In this document: piece after piece, positions 8,032-16,579 of the stretch | How positions within the stretch are numbered: the first letter of the stretch is position 1 | Layout of the letters: the number at the start of each line of letters is the position of its first letter | DNA from: an uncultured Verrucomicrobiota bacterium | Lineage (GTDB): Bacteria > Verrucomicrobiota > Kiritimatiellia > CAIQIC01 > Lenti-01 | Reading direction: 5' to 3' | NCBI GenBank assembly: GCA_937872095.1 | Contig: CALMNW010000064.1 | Location: 1-64,000, forward strand | Length of the DNA stretch: 64,000 bases | Position numbers and translations under genes: made by a program | The notes under the pieces: generated by a model | Seen by the model: the letters and a program-made list of their open reading frames with translations, nothing else | Told to the model about the DNA's origin: nothing | Database searches by the model: none

Positions 8032-9762
8032 GTGCCCCGCGCGTTTTCCACGCGACGCTTCACCTTCGCCTATGCCGGGGTGGTGGCGTTGCTGGTCGCG
8101 CTGGGGGCGAATCTGGCCAATTTCTATCGGCTCCAGCGGCAGGAGGGCCTGCTCCAGCTGCGGTTCGAATCCCTCCAGCACCTCACGCTCACCGCCTACC
8201 GGAGTCTCCCCGCCGACCGCTTCATTCCCTGGCTGGAGCGCATCGATTTCCGGGCCTGGGAAGCGCCCGGCTGGAACCTGATCTGGCTCGCACCCGACCT
8301 GACCGTCCGCTGGTCCGTCCATCCGGCGCGGTCGGACGAATGGCCGCCCGAAATCCCCGCCGCGATCCGCGCGCTGGACGAGCAGCAGGTTCTTTCCAAA
8401 CACCATCTCCACCTGCGGAAAAACGGATACAACTGCCTCGTCGACATCCACCGCCTCTCCCCGGACGATCCCGCGGCCGGCGTGCTCCTGCTGCGCATTC
8501 CCCTGCCCCGCTTCTGGGCCGACTCCGCCGGCATCTGGTCCGCCGCGGCGATCCTGTTCGTCTTGCTGCTGGCCACGTTCGTCTTTTATCAGCAATCGCT
8601 GCTGCTCCACATCCGGCGCATCGTCAAAAACTCCGGCCTGTCCGGCACCCCGCCGCCCAATCCCGACCAGCCCATCGAAACCTGGGCCGAACAGCACGCC
8701 ACCCTCGCCTCCCGCCGGATCACCGAAGAACGCGACCATTTCGACGCCCTCTTCGACCTCCTTCAGGACGGCACCCTGGTGCTCGACGCCGACAACCGCA
8801 TCGTGCGCGCCAACGAAACCGCCAACCGGCTGCTGGGAGATCCGCTCGTGAGCTTGGTCGGCCGCGCGCTCGCCGAACTCGACGACGGCAAAGCCCTGGA
8901 AGCCTTGGTCGCCGACATCCGTTCCGCCGGCGCCTATTGCGCCGCCGAAATCCAATTGCAAGGCAACGGCACCTTGTGCAGCGCCGCCGGCGTGCCGATC
9001 CACGAGGAAGGCGAAGCGATTCCCCGGCACGTCATGCTCGTTCTGCGCGACATTTCCCGCGTCCGCCAGCTCGAGCGCGCCGGCGAGGAGTACGCCACCA
9101 ACGTCTCGCACGAGCTCAAAACGCCGCTGACCCTCATCCTCGGCTACACCGAAACCCTTCTTTCCCACGCCGACATGGAGCCCGAATTCCGCGACCGCTC
9201 CCTTCGCACCATCGAACACCACGCCAAGCGCATTTTGCGCATCATCGACGATCTGCTCCGGCTCGCGTGGCTCAAGAACGAACACGATGCGATCGGCAAC
9301 ATCCCCCGTTCGACCGTCTCGGTCGCGGCCGTCGTCGACGAAACCCTTTCCTTCACGCGCGAATGGGCGCGCAACGCCGGCATCACCATCGAAACCCACA
9401 TCCCGGAAGACCTCGTCTGGAACCTGAACGCCGGCTTGATGGAAGAAGCCCTCGCCAACCTCGTCAAGAACGCCATTCTCTACGCCCTCGTCGGCCCCGT
9501 CGAAATCCGCGCCCGCGTGCTCCCCAACGGGAACCTCGAGCTCGCCGTCGTCGACCGCGGCCCCGGCCTCAGGCCCGAAGACGCCAACCGCATCTTCGAC
9601 CGCTTCTACCGCGCCGACAAAGGCCGGTCGCGCGCCTCCGGCGGCAGCGGCCTCGGCCTGCCCATCGTCCAGCAGATCGTCGAAGCCCACCGCGGCAGCG
9701 CGCGCGTCGAATCCGTGCCCGGCGAAGGCTGCACCTTCATTCTCGAAATCCCGCCCGCCTGA
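8032..9762 (+). CDS. PAS-domain sensor histidine kinase
   Basis: It starts with GTG 4 nt after the regulator stop. The 576 residues show a first membrane helix (about 12-32), a periplasmic region of about 130 residues, a second helix (about 167-187), a PAS domain (HFDALFDLLQDGTLVLDADN), a HisKA domain with the phospho-histidine in NVSHELKTPLT, and a HATPase domain with G1 (DRGPGL) and G2 (GGSGLGLPI) boxes. It should phosphorylate the preceding regulator. The layout resembles PhoR, but the ligand is unknown. Confidence 0.93.
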   Translation: MPRAFSTRRFTFAYAGVVALLVALGANLANFYRLQRQEGLLQLRFESLQHLTLTAYRSLPADRFIPWLERIDFRAWEAPGWNLIWLAPDLTVRWSVHPARSDEWPPEIPAAIRALDEQQVLSKHHLHLRKNGYNCLVDIHRLSPDDPAAGVLLLRIPLPRFWADSAGIWSAAAILFVLLLATFVFYQQSLLLHIRRIVKNSGLSGTPPPNPDQPIETWAEQHATLASRRITEERDHFDALFDLLQDGTLVLDADNRIVRANETANRLLGDPLVSLVGRALAELDDGKALEALVADIRSAGAYCAAEIQLQGNGTLCSAAGVPIHEEGEAIPRHVMLVLRDISRVRQLERAGEEYATNVSHELKTPLTLILGYTETLLSHADMEPEFRDRSLRTIEHHAKRILRIIDDLLRLAWLKNEHDAIGNIPRSTVSVAAVVDETLSFTREWARNAGITIETHIPEDLVWNLNAGLMEEALANLVKNAILYALVGPVEIRARVLPNGNLELAVVDRGPGLRPEDANRIFDRFYRADKGRSRASGGSGLGLPIVQQIVEAHRGSARVESVPGEGCTFILEIPPA

Positions 9763-9785
9763 CCCCCGTCCGGGACGCAATTTTC

Positions 9786-9813
9786 TTTTCTTCCCGCCGG
9801 CCGGGCGTAGACT
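9786..9813 (+). promoter_or_regulatory. Possible promoter of the EamA transporter
   Basis: TTTTCT, 16 bp, TAGACT. The -35 is poor; the -10 is 10 nt from the ATG. No Shine-Dalgarno is seen. Confidence 0.35.
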
Positions 9814-9823
9814 GCGGCGTCCG

Positions 9824-10747
9824 ATGGCCCCTGTCGTTCCATCCAAATCGTTTTCCCTCGCGATCGGCGCGATGCTGCTGGCCTTGTTCTTCTGGTCGGT
9901 GGTGCCGCTGATGCTGGAGCATTTCACGCGTTGGGTGGACCCGTGGACGGCGAACGGCGCCCGGTATTTCTTCGCCGCCTCGTTCTGGTTTCCGTTCGTG
10001 GTGCGCACGCTGCGGCGGATGGCCCCGGCCGCGCGGCGCGCGGCGTGGAAAGCCGCGGTGGTGCCGGCGGCGGCGCACAGCGCCGCCCAGGTGTTCTTCG
10101 GCATCGCCCCCTACTACAACAACGCGACGATGCTGAACTTCGGTTGCCGCCTGTCCATTCCCTTCGCGACGCTGTTCGGGTTCTGGCTCCTGGCGAGCGA
10201 ACGGCCGCTGATGAAAGCCCCCCTGTTTTGGATCGGGCTGGCCTGCGCCCTGGGCGGATTCGGGCTGATGTTCGAAAAGGGCTTCGGCACGGACAGCACT
10301 TCGACGGCGGGCATGGCGTTGCTGCTGGGCTTCGCGGCGACATGGGGCCTCTACGCGGTGTTCGTGCGGCGCAACCTTTCGGACTATCCGGCGCATCTGG
10401 CCTACGGGATCGTCAGCCTGCTGACGTGCGTTCCCATGGTGGCCCTGATGTTCCGTTTCGGCGATTGGAGCGCGCTGCTGGGCCTGGCGCCGCACCAATG
10501 GTTCTGGCTGGTGCTGTCCGCGCTGCTGGGCCTGACGCTGGGCCACCTGTTCTACTACCGCGCCATCCGCATTCTCGGCCCCATCGCCTCCGAAGGCAGC
10601 ATGCTGCTGATTCCCTTCCAGACGGCGATCCTGGCGCATTTTTGGATGGGCGATCGCCTTTCCGCGCCGCAATGGGCGGCGGGCGGCATCTTGATCTTGG
10701 GCTGCACGCTGCTGCTGCGCGCGCGGTTCTCCGTCCGGCAGCGCTGA
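9824..10747 (+). CDS. DMT-superfamily (EamA-type) transporter
   Basis: The 307-residue protein has about ten hydrophobic helices in two repeated halves, as in EamA exporters of the drug/metabolite superfamily. Conserved features include the loop WTANGARYFFAASFW after helix 1 and the second-half pattern LGLTLGHLFYYRAIRILGP. Substrate cannot be predicted. The start lies just after a TAGACT -10 element. The next gene is on the other strand. Confidence 0.85.
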   Translation: MAPVVPSKSFSLAIGAMLLALFFWSVVPLMLEHFTRWVDPWTANGARYFFAASFWFPFVVRTLRRMAPAARRAAWKAAVVPAAAHSAAQVFFGIAPYYNNATMLNFGCRLSIPFATLFGFWLLASERPLMKAPLFWIGLACALGGFGLMFEKGFGTDSTSTAGMALLLGFAATWGLYAVFVRRNLSDYPAHLAYGIVSLLTCVPMVALMFRFGDWSALLGLAPHQWFWLVLSALLGLTLGHLFYYRAIRILGPIASEGSMLLIPFQTAILAHFWMGDRLSAPQWAAGGILILGCTLLLRARFSVRQR

Positions 10748-10777
10748 CGACGGAGGCGGGAATCCCCGGCGAAGCGC

Positions 10778-11053
10778 CTAGGGATTGGATTCTTCCGCCG
10801 GCGCGGTGCTGCCGATGTGCGGCATCCGGATTTTCGCGCCGGAAGGCGGACGGGAACAAATGGAATAGATGACCAAACCCACGACGATCAACACGATGAT
10901 CACCATGCCCGTCGTGGAGAACCAGTCCAGCGGGCGCCGGAGCATGGCGCCGCACCACGGACACTGCCCGGAATCGGGATGGTTCCGATTCCCGCAATTC
11001 TTGCAGACCTTGTATTTGATCGAAGGCTTAACTGTTTTTTCGCCGGAAGCCAT
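10778..11053 (-). CDS. Small zinc-ribbon membrane protein
   Basis: The 91-residue protein has a two-CxxC zinc ribbon (CKNCGNRNHPDSGQCPWCG, residues 17-35) followed by a single membrane helix (about 47-67, TTGMVIIVLIVVGLVIYSI) and a short polar tail. The topology suggests a cytoplasmic zinc ribbon tethered to the membrane. No function is recognised. It is convergent with the EamA gene. The 128-bp upstream region holds GCAAAT-N5-ATTTGC (11111-11127) but no other gene. Confidence 0.75.
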   Translation of the reverse strand: MASGEKTVKPSIKYKVCKNCGNRNHPDSGQCPWCGAMLRRPLDWFSTTGMVIIVLIVVGLVIYSICSRPPSGAKIRMPHIGSTAPAEESNP

Positions 11054-11181
11054 GAAGTCAATCCCTTGCGCAGAAGCCCGTTCGGACTGCTACCGCTTCG
11101 CTTGAATAGAGCAAATTAGCGATTTGCCGATTCGAATTCAACCGGGAACCTGCTCTTAATCGGAAATTTAAGTTTAACGTT

Positions 11182-11544
11182 TTAACGTTTTCCGTGGGAA
11201 TACCGCAAAATCTGCACGTTCTCCAGCGTGACCAAGCCCCCGCCGGCCGATTCCTCGAACAGCCGATCCACCACCGGAAGAAAGGCGGCGATTTTCGTTA
11301 CCTCGTCGGTGATTTCGATCACGACGGGCATGTCCACGGACAGATCCAGCAGTTTGGCCGTGCGGACTCGGCTGGACGGACCGAACCCCATAAGACCCCG
11401 CCAAGCGGTGGCGCCGGCCAGGCCGGCCGCCTTCGCTTCGCGCATCACCGCCTCGTAGAGCGGCACGTGGCGGATCTTGTCCGATTCGCCGACGAAGATC
11501 CTCAGCAATTGGGCTTCGCTTTTCGCTTGCATGCTCTCCTTCAT
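11182..11544 (-). CDS. DUF190 family protein, partner of CrcB
   Basis: The 120-residue protein (LLRIFVGESDKIRHVPLYEAVMREAK ... GFGPSS) matches the DUF190 family, small PII-like proteins often encoded beside crcB. The ATG at 11544 overlaps the crcB stop by 4 bp. The 209-residue track ORF is an out-of-frame read-through into crcB. A regulatory role in fluoride export is inferred from neighbourhood only. Confidence 0.85.
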   Translation of the reverse strand: MKESMQAKSEAQLLRIFVGESDKIRHVPLYEAVMREAKAAGLAGATAWRGLMGFGPSSRVRTAKLLDLSVDMPVVIEITDEVTKIAAFLPVVDRLFEESAGGGLVTLENVQILRYSHGKR

Positions 11545-11930
11545 CCTTTCAGCAGCAGGCGGATGGCCAGCGTTCCGGCCCAGAAGGCCAAGGCGCAGCC
11601 GGCGAGCGTCGCCGCAAAATAACCGGATGCCACCCAGTACTCCGCATCCTGTCCAAACCGGGACATTTCGTACATGAAGGTGGACATGGTGGTGAAGCCG
11701 CCGCACAGTCCCGTGGCCCAGAACAGGCGGACGGAAGGCGACAGGATTTCCGTCTCGGCCGCCACCGCCGTCACCGCACCCAACAGCAGGCAGCCGAGCA
11801 GGTTGGCCCAAAGCGTGCCGTGCGGAAAAGCGACCGAAATGCGTTGCCCCGCCAAGCTGAGCCCGTAGCGCAGGACGGAGCCGACGAACCCGCCCGTCCC
11901 GACCGCCAACATGGAGGCCATCATTTTCAT
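11541..11930 (-). CDS. crcB: Fluoride ion channel CrcB/Fluc
   Basis: The 129-residue protein has four hydrophobic helices and the family motifs GGFVGSVLRYGLS, GTLWANLLGCLLLG and GLCGGFTTMSTFMYE. The last contains the Phe/Thr/Ser pore residues. CrcB dimers export fluoride passively across the inner membrane. No fluoride riboswitch is recognisable in the short upstream region; instead a promoter lies directly in front of the ATG. It forms an operon with the DUF190 gene. Confidence 0.93.
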   Translation of the reverse strand: MKMMASMLAVGTGGFVGSVLRYGLSLAGQRISVAFPHGTLWANLLGCLLLGAVTAVAAETEILSPSVRLFWATGLCGGFTTMSTFMYEMSRFGQDAEYWVASGYFAATLAGCALAFWAGTLAIRLLLKG

Positions 11931-11939
11931 TCGCCGCGC

Positions 11940-11968
11940 ATCTTATTCCTTGCGTCCGGACGGGTCAA
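11940..11968 (-). promoter_or_regulatory. Promoter of crcB-DUF190
   Basis: On the minus strand: TTGACC, 17 bp, TAAGAT. The -10 ends 9 nt before the crcB ATG, leaving room for almost no leader. Confidence 0.65.
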
Positions 11969-11985
11969 GGAACTCGCCCCGGCGC

Positions 11986-12015
11986 TTGACTTGACGGCGG
12001 CGGCTTTGGCATAGT
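11986..12015 (+). promoter_or_regulatory. Probable tRNA-Thr promoter
   Basis: TTGACT overlaps a second TTGACG; an 18-bp spacer leads to CATAGT. It lies about 15 bp before the tRNA. Confidence 0.5.
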
Positions 12016-12030
12016 CCGCGTTTCGTTGGC

Positions 12031-12106
12031 GCCAAAGTAGCTCAGCTGGCAGAGCACCGCATTCGTAATGCGACGGTCATCGGTTCGAATCCGATCTTTG
12101 GCTCCA
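12031..12106 (+). tRNA. tRNA-Thr (anticodon CGT)
   Basis: The 76-nt cloverleaf folds by eye. The acceptor GCCAAAG pairs with CTTTGGC, the D-stem is GCTC/GAGC, the anticodon loop is TTCGTAA (CGT, reading ACG), and the T-arm ATCGG-TTCGAAT-CCGAT is perfect. The discriminator is T and CCA is encoded. The first anticodon-stem pair is a C-A mismatch; the E. coli counterpart also has a mismatch there. A T-run follows immediately. Confidence 0.96.
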
Positions 12107-12133
12107 CTTTTTTTGCCCGCCCCCCCCCTCTTG

Positions 12134-12538
12134 TCACGGCATGCGCCATGTCCGCGTGGCGGTCCGGGCGGCATCGTTCCGCTCGGCGACGGTCACGTCG
12201 ATGCCGGTCGCGGCGGACGCGGCAAACGAATAATCGTAGTCTTCGCTCTGGGGGGCCTCGGCGGCGGCCTCCGCGGCGATTTCCGCCGCAGTGGGGGCCA
12301 CCCCCTCGTTCTGCAGGACCAGACGGCCAAAGGTCATCGAGACGTGCGACAACCCGGTGGCCAGCGCGTTGTCCAGCGCTTTGGTGCGCGCGGCGTCCGT
12401 CAGGCTCAGGTAGCGAGGCATGGCCACGGCCACCAATACCGCCAAGATCACCAGCACCACGATGATTTCCAACAACGTGAAGCCGGCCCCGACCGGCGGC
12501 GTATCGCCCCGTGAAACGAAGCATCCTCTTTTTCGCAT
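12134..12538 (-). CDS. Type IV pilin-like protein, last gene of the pilus locus
   Basis: The 134-residue product has a prepilin leader ending in Gly, then FTLLEIIVVLVILAVLVAVA, the class III signal cut by PilD-type peptidase. The downstream part resembles the main pilin at 17112-17492: both have PRYLSL/PRYISL, GLSHVSM and FGRL/YGRL followed by LQN, so the two are paralogues. The start is uncertain (12538, 12556 or 12601); I use the ATG closest to a normal leader length. It follows pilT by about 90 bp. Confidence 0.8.
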   Translation of the reverse strand: MRKRGCFVSRGDTPPVGAGFTLLEIIVVLVILAVLVAVAMPRYLSLTDAARTKALDNALATGLSHVSMTFGRLVLQNEGVAPTAAEIAAEAAAEAPQSEDYDYSFAASAATGIDVTVAERNDAARTATRTWRMP

Positions 12539-12628
12539 GGCAGTCGCGTTCGGCATGGTCTGTCGTCGGTCGAACCGGTGCCCTTTTCCCGCGCCAGGCA
12601 AAGCGGCCGGCGCCGGAAGTTCGTCGGG

Positions 12629-13768
12629 TCAATAGCCTCGGGGCCGGCCGTCCGAGGTTTTCGCGATCATCTCTTTCAGGCGGGACGGATTGCCGCTATT
12701 CGCCAAGGCTTCTTCCGGGGCGACGATCCCGCGTTTCACCAGATCCGCCAGCGCTTGGTTCATGGATTGCTTGCCTTCCGCGGCGCCTTGCTCGAGGTTG
12801 ATGGGGATTTCGAGGAGCTTGCCTTCGCGGATGATCCGCCGGATGCCCTCGGTGGCCGGCATGATTTCGAACGCGGCGACCCGGCCGCCGCCGATGCGGG
12901 GCAACAGCACCTGGGAAAGCACCGCCTCGAGCACCTGGGCGAACTGCAGCCGGATCTGCTGCTGCTGGGCGGGCGGAAAAATGTCCAAAATACGGTCGAC
13001 CGATTGCGCGGCATCGATGGTATGCATGGTGCCGATCACGAGGTGGCCGGTTTCGGCGGCGGTGATCGCGGTGCTGATCGTGGGCAAGTCGCGCATTTCC
13101 CCGATGACGATCACGTCCGGATCGTGGCGGAGGGCATGGACCAAGGCCGTATAGAACGTCTTGGTGTCGTAGCCCAGTTCCCGCTGGCGGATGAAGCACT
13201 TGTCGTTGTGAAACAGGAATTCGATCGGATCTTCGATCGTGATCACGTTGCGCGCCTGGGTTTCGTTCAGATGGCGGAGCATGGCGGCCAGCGTCGTGGA
13301 CTTGCCGCTGCCGCAGGCGCCCGTGACCAGGAGCAGCCCCCGGGGCTTGACGACGAACTGCTTGCAGATGGGGGGAATGCCCATCTCCTCGATCGAGGGA
13401 ATGACGAAAGGCACCCGCCGGAAGGCGAGGCTTTTCGAGCCGCGCTGCTGCAGGGCGCTGACGCGGAACCGGGCGATGCCGGGCAGGCTGTAGGCGAAAT
13501 CCAGTTCCAATTCCCGGTCGAACGCCGCCCGCTGTTCGTCCGAGGCTACATGCTTGAACATGGCCTGGGCCACGTTGGGCGCGATGGGCGGCAAGCCGGC
13601 CTGCGCCTCGAGACGGCCTTCCGTCCGGAAGATCGGCGGACTGGGAACGGTGATGTGCAGATCCGACGCGTCGGTGTGCGCCACGAGCGCCAGCAGTTCG
13701 TCGAGATACGCGCCGGGATCCCGATCGGGATGGAGATCGCCGACCGAAACGACGTTCGCCTGGGACAT
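12629..13768 (-). CDS. pilT: PilT-type twitching motility ATPase (copy 1)
   Basis: The 379-residue hexameric ATPase drives pilus retraction in the family. Visible motifs: Walker A GACGSGKST, Asp box ITIEDPIEFL, Walker B VIVIGEMRDL, His box GTMHTIDAAQ, and a variant of the C-terminal AIRNLIRE motif (GIRRIIREGK). AAAGGAG precedes the ATG. A second PilT-like gene lies at 28583. It ends 90 bp before the terminal pilin. Confidence 0.93.
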   Translation of the reverse strand: MSQANVVSVGDLHPDRDPGAYLDELLALVAHTDASDLHITVPSPPIFRTEGRLEAQAGLPPIAPNVAQAMFKHVASDEQRAAFDRELELDFAYSLPGIARFRVSALQQRGSKSLAFRRVPFVIPSIEEMGIPPICKQFVVKPRGLLLVTGACGSGKSTTLAAMLRHLNETQARNVITIEDPIEFLFHNDKCFIRQRELGYDTKTFYTALVHALRHDPDVIVIGEMRDLPTISTAITAAETGHLVIGTMHTIDAAQSVDRILDIFPPAQQQQIRLQFAQVLEAVLSQVLLPRIGGGRVAAFEIMPATEGIRRIIREGKLLEIPINLEQGAAEGKQSMNQALADLVKRGIVAPEEALANSGNPSRLKEMIAKTSDGRPRGY

Positions 13769-13784
13769 GTTGCGCTCCTTTCCC

Positions 13785-13807
13785 GGCCGGACGACGGCCG
13801 TCCGGCC
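13785..13807 (-). other. GC hairpin between the lipoprotein gene and pilT
   Basis: Perfect 9-bp stem GGCCGGACG/CGTCCGGCC with a 5-nt loop, just upstream of the pilT ribosome binding site. No T-run; it may stabilise or attenuate the operon mRNA. Confidence 0.45.
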
Positions 13808-13817
13808 ACCTTACTTC

Positions 13818-14303
13818 TCATGGGGCGCTGGTGCCCGTTTCTTCCGGATCGCCTTCCTGCCAGCGCTGCTCGATGGCGGCGATGCCTTCGCGCCCGGCCT
13901 GGTCGCGGACGACGACGTAGTTTTGCCCGCGCGGACCATAGCTTTCGTAGACGGCGGAATAGCCGCCGCTGGCCATGATGCGGCCCATGGCGGGATCGAG
14001 CACGCTCCATTCGAGCGGCAGCAGGATCTGGGCGGACAGGCTGTTCGTCCCGCTGACGTCGTAATCCATGGCGTCCTTGGCCCGTTGCGGAGTCGGTTCC
14101 CTTTCCTCCACGTTGTAGATGCCCGCATCGGGATCGTAGGCGGTCAGGAACACGGTGGCCCCGTCGGCGTAGACGGTCGACGTGGCCGGATACACGGCCA
14201 AGGCCGTGTCGGTTTCGGCGTCGTCGCCGCAGCCGGACGCGAACCCCGCCAACGCGGCCAGGACCAGTCCCGCTCCGATCATTTTCATCCATTTCGTTTT
14301 CAT
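13818..14303 (-). CDS. Lipoprotein within the pilus locus
   Basis: The 161-residue protein has a type II signal peptide with lipobox FASGC at residues 21-25. The mature part is rich in beta-type sequence with YPATSTVYADGATVFLTAYDP, somewhat like an Ig-like fold. No family is recognised. AGGAGG precedes the ATG. Its position between the PilX-like gene and pilT suggests a pilus-associated role, by context only. Confidence 0.8.
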   Translation of the reverse strand: MKTKWMKMIGAGLVLAALAGFASGCGDDAETDTALAVYPATSTVYADGATVFLTAYDPDAGIYNVEEREPTPQRAKDAMDYDVSGTNSLSAQILLPLEWSVLDPAMGRIMASGGYSAVYESYGPRGQNYVVVRDQAGREGIAAIEQRWQEGDPEETGTSAP

Positions 14304-14325
14304 GTGGTCCTCCTGTTTTTTGAAA

Positions 14326-15732
14326 CTACCATTGGATCTGGGTGCCGCCGTGCGGCGAACTGAATCCTTCCAACCGGATCGCGAAATCCTTGAAAAACGT
14401 CTCGTTGGCGCCGCCCCGGTCGTAGAAAATGTGCAGGCCGATCTCGGGCGGCTGGAGCACGTCGAAATTCCGCGACGTGATGCGGGCGTCCACGACGTTG
14501 GTCAGGGTGCCGGTGGCGGGGCTGATGGGGAGTTGATCCCACGTGATCGGCGCGGGATAATTGGTGGGGTTTTCCTGCCACACGGCGTTGGTGGCGCTGA
14601 AGTTCGGCCACTTGGGGTTGACGGAGGGGGGCTCCACGTAGGCCACGATGTGGTTCGCCCGGTTGGTATGCGAACCGTCCGTATAGACCTCGTCGAGCTG
14701 CAGCAGCAGCGTGCAGTAGTTGGTGATCTCATAGACCCCGTCGTAGAGATCCGTCTCGTAGAGGTGGTCGGACACCCGGATTTGGCGGGAGGTGATGAGC
14801 CGGATGGGCGCATTGGTGTTGGCGCGGTACCACAGCACGACGTAGCTGTTGGTGCCCCGCAGGGCCTGGAAATCGGCGTCGATCCGGTTGGCCCAGGGAG
14901 GGCGGTCGGCATCCGCGATGGCTTTCGCGCCGTCGTTCGTCATGGATCGGAAGAAGGACAGCCCGTAGCTTTCTCCGCCGTCGCGAAGGCGGAACGATAG
15001 GCCCATCATGTAATGCAGGCTCGGAACGTTCTCGAACGTCTGCACCTTCAGCTGCAAATCGTAGCTCAACCGTCCCGCCCCCGTCCCGCCGTGGGTCGCC
15101 CAGGCCCGGCCCAGATCCACGATGTCGGTGTTGTTCACCCAATCGAGCGTGATTTGCCCCGCAAACTCCGGCCTGTCCACCACGAGGTTCACGGCGGGCC
15201 CTTCCGACGGGCCGGTATCCTTGATGTGGACGTCGGTCGCATCGATGTTGTCGAGATTCCACAAATCGAAGTTGAACGAGTTTTCGTCGGAAAACAGCTC
15301 GCTGGCGGACGGCACATATCCGGTTTCATGCATGTCGAAATGGATCTGCTGCACGGACTCGAAGGTCGTGTTTGGATGGGCGACGCCGATCGAATCCCCC
15401 ACGACGTGCCAGGCTTCGTAGGTCGTGCCGTCGGCGTTCGTGACGACAAACGAAACCGGATAGGCCGAGACGACGAACCGGTCCCCGTTCGCCATGAGGT
15501 TCGTTTCGATCGACGGAAAATAGAAGGGGTCGATCTCGCGCCGGGCGCGGACGTAGGCCGCGCCGGATTCGGCGAGATAATAGGCCCGGTTGGTGATGCC
15601 GAACTGGACCCGTTCATAGCGCGAACTGGTGGCCATCGCCAGGATGGCGGTGCCGACCAAGCCGGCGGCGACCATCGACAGCACCACCACGACCAGCGCC
15701 GCGCCCGTTTTCCGTTGTGGATGCGCTTTCAT
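14326..15732 (-). CDS. PilX-like minor pilus component
   Basis: The 468-residue protein starts with a short basic leader, one membrane helix (GAALVVVVLSMVAAGLVGTAIL) and the motif ITNRAYYLAESGAAYVRA, which is typical of PilX/GspK-type minor components. The large C-terminal part is beta-rich and unrecognised. The track starts at GTG 15738, which overlaps the upstream stop. The ATG at 15732 has AAGGG at a better distance, so I prefer it. The size is unusual, since PilX proteins are normally about 150-200 residues. Confidence 0.75.
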   Translation of the reverse strand: MKAHPQRKTGAALVVVVLSMVAAGLVGTAILAMATSSRYERVQFGITNRAYYLAESGAAYVRARREIDPFYFPSIETNLMANGDRFVVSAYPVSFVVTNADGTTYEAWHVVGDSIGVAHPNTTFESVQQIHFDMHETGYVPSASELFSDENSFNFDLWNLDNIDATDVHIKDTGPSEGPAVNLVVDRPEFAGQITLDWVNNTDIVDLGRAWATHGGTGAGRLSYDLQLKVQTFENVPSLHYMMGLSFRLRDGGESYGLSFFRSMTNDGAKAIADADRPPWANRIDADFQALRGTNSYVVLWYRANTNAPIRLITSRQIRVSDHLYETDLYDGVYEITNYCTLLLQLDEVYTDGSHTNRANHIVAYVEPPSVNPKWPNFSATNAVWQENPTNYPAPITWDQLPISPATGTLTNVVDARITSRNFDVLQPPEIGLHIFYDRGGANETFFKDFAIRLEGFSSPHGGTQIQW

Positions 15733-15734
15733 GC

Positions 15735-16193
15735 TCACGGCCCTTGAATGTTCCGGGGAACGATGTGGTTGGAATACGCGTTGCCGCCCAATTCGCCGGC
15801 CATGGTCAGGACCACGTCGATGACCGCGGGGAACCCGGACGCATAGGCCAAATGGAAGCCGGCGACGTTGTCGCAGAGGGGAATGCCCTCGAGCTGCAGT
15901 TCATCGCCGTTCAAGGCCACCGTGTGGCGGAGGGTGGCGTACCAGGCGCCGGCGGGAACGAGGAAGTCGTAGGTGATGGCGCTGGAACTGCTCGACACCA
16001 CGTTGGTGATGGTGGTGAATTCCCGCGAAACGCGGGCCATGGCGAGGCGAGCCTTTTGCGCGGCGGCCGCGTTGTCGCGAACCTGCATCAACCCTTGGGC
16101 CATCGGCAGCAGCGATATCACCACCGAGACCGCCAAGATGGCGACCAGCAAAAGCGTCGCGATCATTTCGATCATCGTGAATCCCTTTTTCAT
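15735..16193 (-). CDS. PilW-like minor pilin
   Basis: The 152-residue protein begins MKKGFTMIEMIATLLLVAIL, a prepilin N-terminus cut after Gly4, with the conserved Glu at +5. The remainder (RDNAAAAQKARLAMARVSREFT) resembles the alpha-1C spine of PilW/GspJ pseudopilins. The ATG overlaps the previous stop. The 313-residue track ORF joins unrelated frames. Confidence 0.82.
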   Translation of the reverse strand: MKKGFTMIEMIATLLLVAILAVSVVISLLPMAQGLMQVRDNAAAAQKARLAMARVSREFTTITNVVSSSSSAITYDFLVPAGAWYATLRHTVALNGDELQLEGIPLCDNVAGFHLAYASGFPAVIDVVLTMAGELGGNAYSNHIVPRNIQGP

Positions 16194-16579
16194 AGCGGCG
16201 GCACCGTAAACAGGCGGGTGGCGGTTTCGCCCTGCGCGTTCCGCAGGACGATCTTGAGCAGATTGTTGGTGGCCGCGGCCGTTTCCACGCCGTTCGCGAA
16301 CGCCAGATAGTATTTGTCGACCACGGCCTGCCCTTGGAATTCGGCCCCGACGTGGCCGTACAGCCAGGCCAAGTTGTTGGTGTGGGCTTCGTGCAAGAAC
16401 ACCAGTTCGTCCATGGCGGCCTGCAGGGAGAGTCCGTCCTGGAGCGTCGTCCGCGGTTCGTGGCTCAATTGGAACACCCGGTCCAGCATCGGCAAAATGG
16501 CCGCCAAGGCGATCGCGGAAAGAACGATGGCCACGACGACCTCGATGAGGGTGAATCCGGCTGGACAATCTTTTTTCAT
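16190..16579 (-). CDS. PilV/GspI-like minor pilin
   Basis: The 129-residue protein has MKKDCPAGFTLIEVVVAIVLSA: cleavage after Gly, Glu at +5, hydrophobic spine. The C-terminal half is unrecognised. Both ends overlap neighbours by 4 bp, so it is translationally coupled in the minor-pilin block. Confidence 0.82.
   Translation of the reverse strand: MKKDCPAGFTLIEVVVAIVLSAIALAAILPMLDRVFQLSHEPRTTLQDGLSLQAAMDELVFLHEAHTNNLAWLYGHVGAEFQGQAVVDKYYLAFANGVETAAATNNLLKIVLRNAQGETATRLFTVPPL

Noticed and set aside
7332-9762. Naming the two-component pair phoB-phoR
   Set aside because: The domain order fits, but there are no phosphate genes nearby and many OmpR/PAS-kinase pairs look alike.
11931-12030. Fluoride riboswitch before crcB
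   Set aside because: The promoter ends 9 nt before the ATG and the conserved riboswitch blocks are not visible.
12539-12628. Second sigma-54 promoter before the terminal pilin gene
   Set aside because: A TGGC and a GGGCA are present, but the GG-GC distance is two bases too long.
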